Positions 62,606 to 64,000 of a stretch of 64,000 bases of DNA are shown piece by piece. The DNA lies in contig CALXET010000001.1 of NCBI GenBank assembly GCA_944387405.1, forward strand, positions 320,969 through 384,968, read 5' to 3'. The notes beneath the pieces were generated by a model, which saw only the letters and a list, made by a program, of their open reading frames with translations, was not told where the DNA came from and made no database searches. Position 1 is the stretch's first letter; each line of letters begins with the position of its first letter. Both the position numbers and the translations under genes were made by a program. The DNA comes from an uncultured Clostridia bacterium (lineage in GTDB: Bacteria; Bacillota; Clostridia; TANB77; CAG-508).

Positions 62606-63671
62606 CTAAAACACTATATAAATATTTATAACTTTCATCTTTTATATTATTTAATTTGCTATTTATTTTTTTATAATCATAGTTACAATCAATATTTAAA
62701 TCTTTTTCTCCCATTTTATGAATTTCTAAAGATGTTAATAAAGTTTCAATTCTTGAATTCATATTTTTTCCACCAGAAACTCTATCAAAAATATAAAAAT
62801 CCTTTTCAAATATTATAGAAAACACACAAGCATGGAAAGAATCTGTTAGTATATATTCAGCATTTCTTATTAAGTAAATCATTTCATTTGGATTACAATC
62901 ATAATATCTTGAAGTAATATCATTCAGTGTTATTATATCTAATTTCTTTTTTCTGGCAAATTTCTTTATTTTCTTTTTTCTTTCTTTATTTACTTCGCCT
63001 AAAAAATATGTAAAAATATATTTTTTAGGTTGATTTTTTTCAGGTTTTATTGAAAAATCAATCCAATCTTTTCTACTTACCATAAGGGTAGGATCTAAAA
63101 CAACAGGTACATCTTTATCTATTAAATCCTTAATTATTTTTTTCCCTTGTAGCTCGCGAACAGAAATACATCTAAATTGATTCAAACATTCTTTAAACTT
63201 TTCTTTATATACTGGATTTATATCATCCACCCCAAAGCTTGCTGCGTAAGATATTTTTTTATTAGAATCATCAACAAAATCTAATAAATAGAAAGAAGAA
63301 AAGTCCCAAAAATATGAATTCCAAACCTGATCACTTCCGACAGAGAATAAATCATAGGAATTACAATCTATTTCTTTATAATTATCACTAGTATAAATTT
63401 TATCTGTCATATTTAGAAACTTTTGATTAAATTTTTTAAACTTTATTAATCTATTTTTCTCTCTTTTAAAATATAAAATTTTTCTTACCTTTTTTTTAAT
63501 TTTTTCTATGAAAGTTTGATTATTAATAACTTTGTTGTTATTTTTAGGTTGAAATGATATTGTTTCGACATCACAATCTAAGTTTTCATACATTTTTTTC
63601 ACCGCATAATTTTGCAGCTTATTTCCATAATTATATCCATGATTCATTGTTACTACTGCAACTTTTTTCAT
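62586..63671 (-). CDS. Polysaccharide pyruvyltransferase, 361 aa
   Basis: The start A-V-V-T-M-N-H-G-Y-N-Y-G-N-K-L-Q-N-Y-A matches the family, followed by S-V-G-S-D-Q-V-W-N-S, Y-A-A-S-F-G and D-S-F-H-A-C-V-F-S-I. These enzymes transfer pyruvate ketals to sugars and give the polymer negative charge. The first 41 bases overlap the upstream gene. Confidence 0.9.
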   Translation of the reverse strand: MKKVAVVTMNHGYNYGNKLQNYAVKKMYENLDCDVETISFQPKNNNKVINNQTFIEKIKKKVRKILYFKREKNRLIKFKKFNQKFLNMTDKIYTSDNYKEIDCNSYDLFSVGSDQVWNSYFWDFSSFYLLDFVDDSNKKISYAASFGVDDINPVYKEKFKECLNQFRCISVRELQGKKIIKDLIDKDVPVVLDPTLMVSRKDWIDFSIKPEKNQPKKYIFTYFLGEVNKERKKKIKKFARKKKLDIITLNDITSRYYDCNPNEMIYLIRNAEYILTDSFHACVFSIIFEKDFYIFDRVSGGKNMNSRIETLLTSLEIHKMGEKDLNIDCNYDYKKINSKLNNIKDESYKYLYSVLGDRNDK

Positions 63672-63999
63672 CAGTTAACTCCTCTCTTTTTAAAATATAA
63701 GGTATTGATAATACAAAAAATATTGTATAGCCCATTGTTTCAATTCTTAATGATTGATTATAAAATAAAAATATAATGCAATAAATACTAAATAGGAAAG
63801 CAATACTCATATAAATATCCTTATTTTTACTCATAAAACTATCATAGATAATTTTCAAGAAAAATGAAATATATAATATTAATCCAATATATCCACTTTC
63901 CAAATACATAAATGCATGTGAAAACCACGTATACTTAAATGTATCTCCATATCTTTTAAAGAAAGTACTATTAAGCATACTAATTTGTGAAGTTTCCGC
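63631..63999 (-). CDS. O-antigen/exopolysaccharide polymerase (Wzy-like), C-terminal part
   Basis: The frame is open to the right edge, so the gene begins outside the window. Visible are R-Y-G-D-T-F-K-Y-T-W-F-S-H-A-F-M-Y-L-E-S-G-Y-I-G and three membrane helices. This is the end of a multi-helix polymerase or ligase. The context with flippase and glycosyltransferases supports a Wzy role. Confidence 0.7.
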   Translation of the reverse strand, partial: AETSQISMLNSTFFKRYGDTFKYTWFSHAFMYLESGYIGLILYISFFLKIIYDSFMSKNKDIYMSIAFLFSIYCIIFLFYNQSLRIETMGYTIFFVLSIPYILKREELTDEKSCSSNNESWI

Positions 64000-64000
64000 A

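Noticed and set aside
1..64000. Insertion sequences or transposase genes
   Set aside because: I saw no transposase-like protein and no terminal inverted repeats around the islands, so how they moved is unexplained.

Overview
The window is AT-rich, about a quarter G+C by eye, and almost gene-saturated. Its spore genes (a cotJC-type coat catalase, sigH, ytxC, gpr) and its sortases, dockerin and LytR-CpsA-Psr proteins point to an uncultured-type, endospore-forming, low-GC Firmicute of the Clostridia. Most genes run on the minus strand.

Layout. 0-7.5 kb: end of cotJC, a Fic/antitoxin pair, LemA, an RNA m5C methyltransferase, a KilA-N gene. 7.5-12.4 kb: a heterodimeric ABC exporter and its TetR regulator. 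12.4-20 kb: rny, a pilin-like VWA protein, asparagine synthase, a broken dinD. 20-26.5 kb: a surface cluster with two cohesin-like proteins, a sortase, a dockerin-bearing glucosaminidase and a beta-helix protein. 30-38.4 kb: zinc-ribbon/WG protein, mutS, miaB, transglutaminase, ychF. 40.3-47.4 kb: tRNA-Thr, sigH, ylbF, an alpha-glucan set (GT4, DUF4912, GH57), ytxC. 47.5-54.3 kb: a HepT/MntA pair, a TraX-like gene, a four-gene radical SAM/HAD/Nudix/phosphatase operon, an AbiE pair, gpr. 55-64 kb: LCP protein and an exopolysaccharide operon running off the end.

Main finding. Five resident genes (hypothetical at 5605-6391, ABC subunit at 7577-9441 twice, TetR at 11739-12339, asnB at 17110-18958, TraX-like at 48272-48968) are each interrupted in the same way. 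An in-frame CGG triplet stands where one extra C precedes a glycine codon, and a +1 shift at that CGG restores the conserved protein. Reading every resident gene by eye I found no CGG used as an ordinary arginine codon, although CGG is common out of frame (GAC GGA, AAC GGA, TAC GGA). The six in-frame CGGs and the six +1 shifts coincide. The simplest reading is that CGG is unassigned here and the ribosome moves +1 onto the overlapping GGN glycine codon.

Second finding. Scattered between the resident genes are five islands of visibly higher-GC orphan genes (499-852, 3796-4536, 26914-29927, 38687-40253, 54470-54970). They have strong ribosome sites, hairpin terminators, and promoters of one design (TTGA-type -35, exactly 17 bp, extended -10). 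These genes do use CGG as a sense codon, at least 13 times, which conflicts with the resident decoding rule. One island holds six diverged paralogues arranged as three two-gene units. Another holds two paralogues whose leaders can form mutually exclusive hairpins over the ribosome-binding site.
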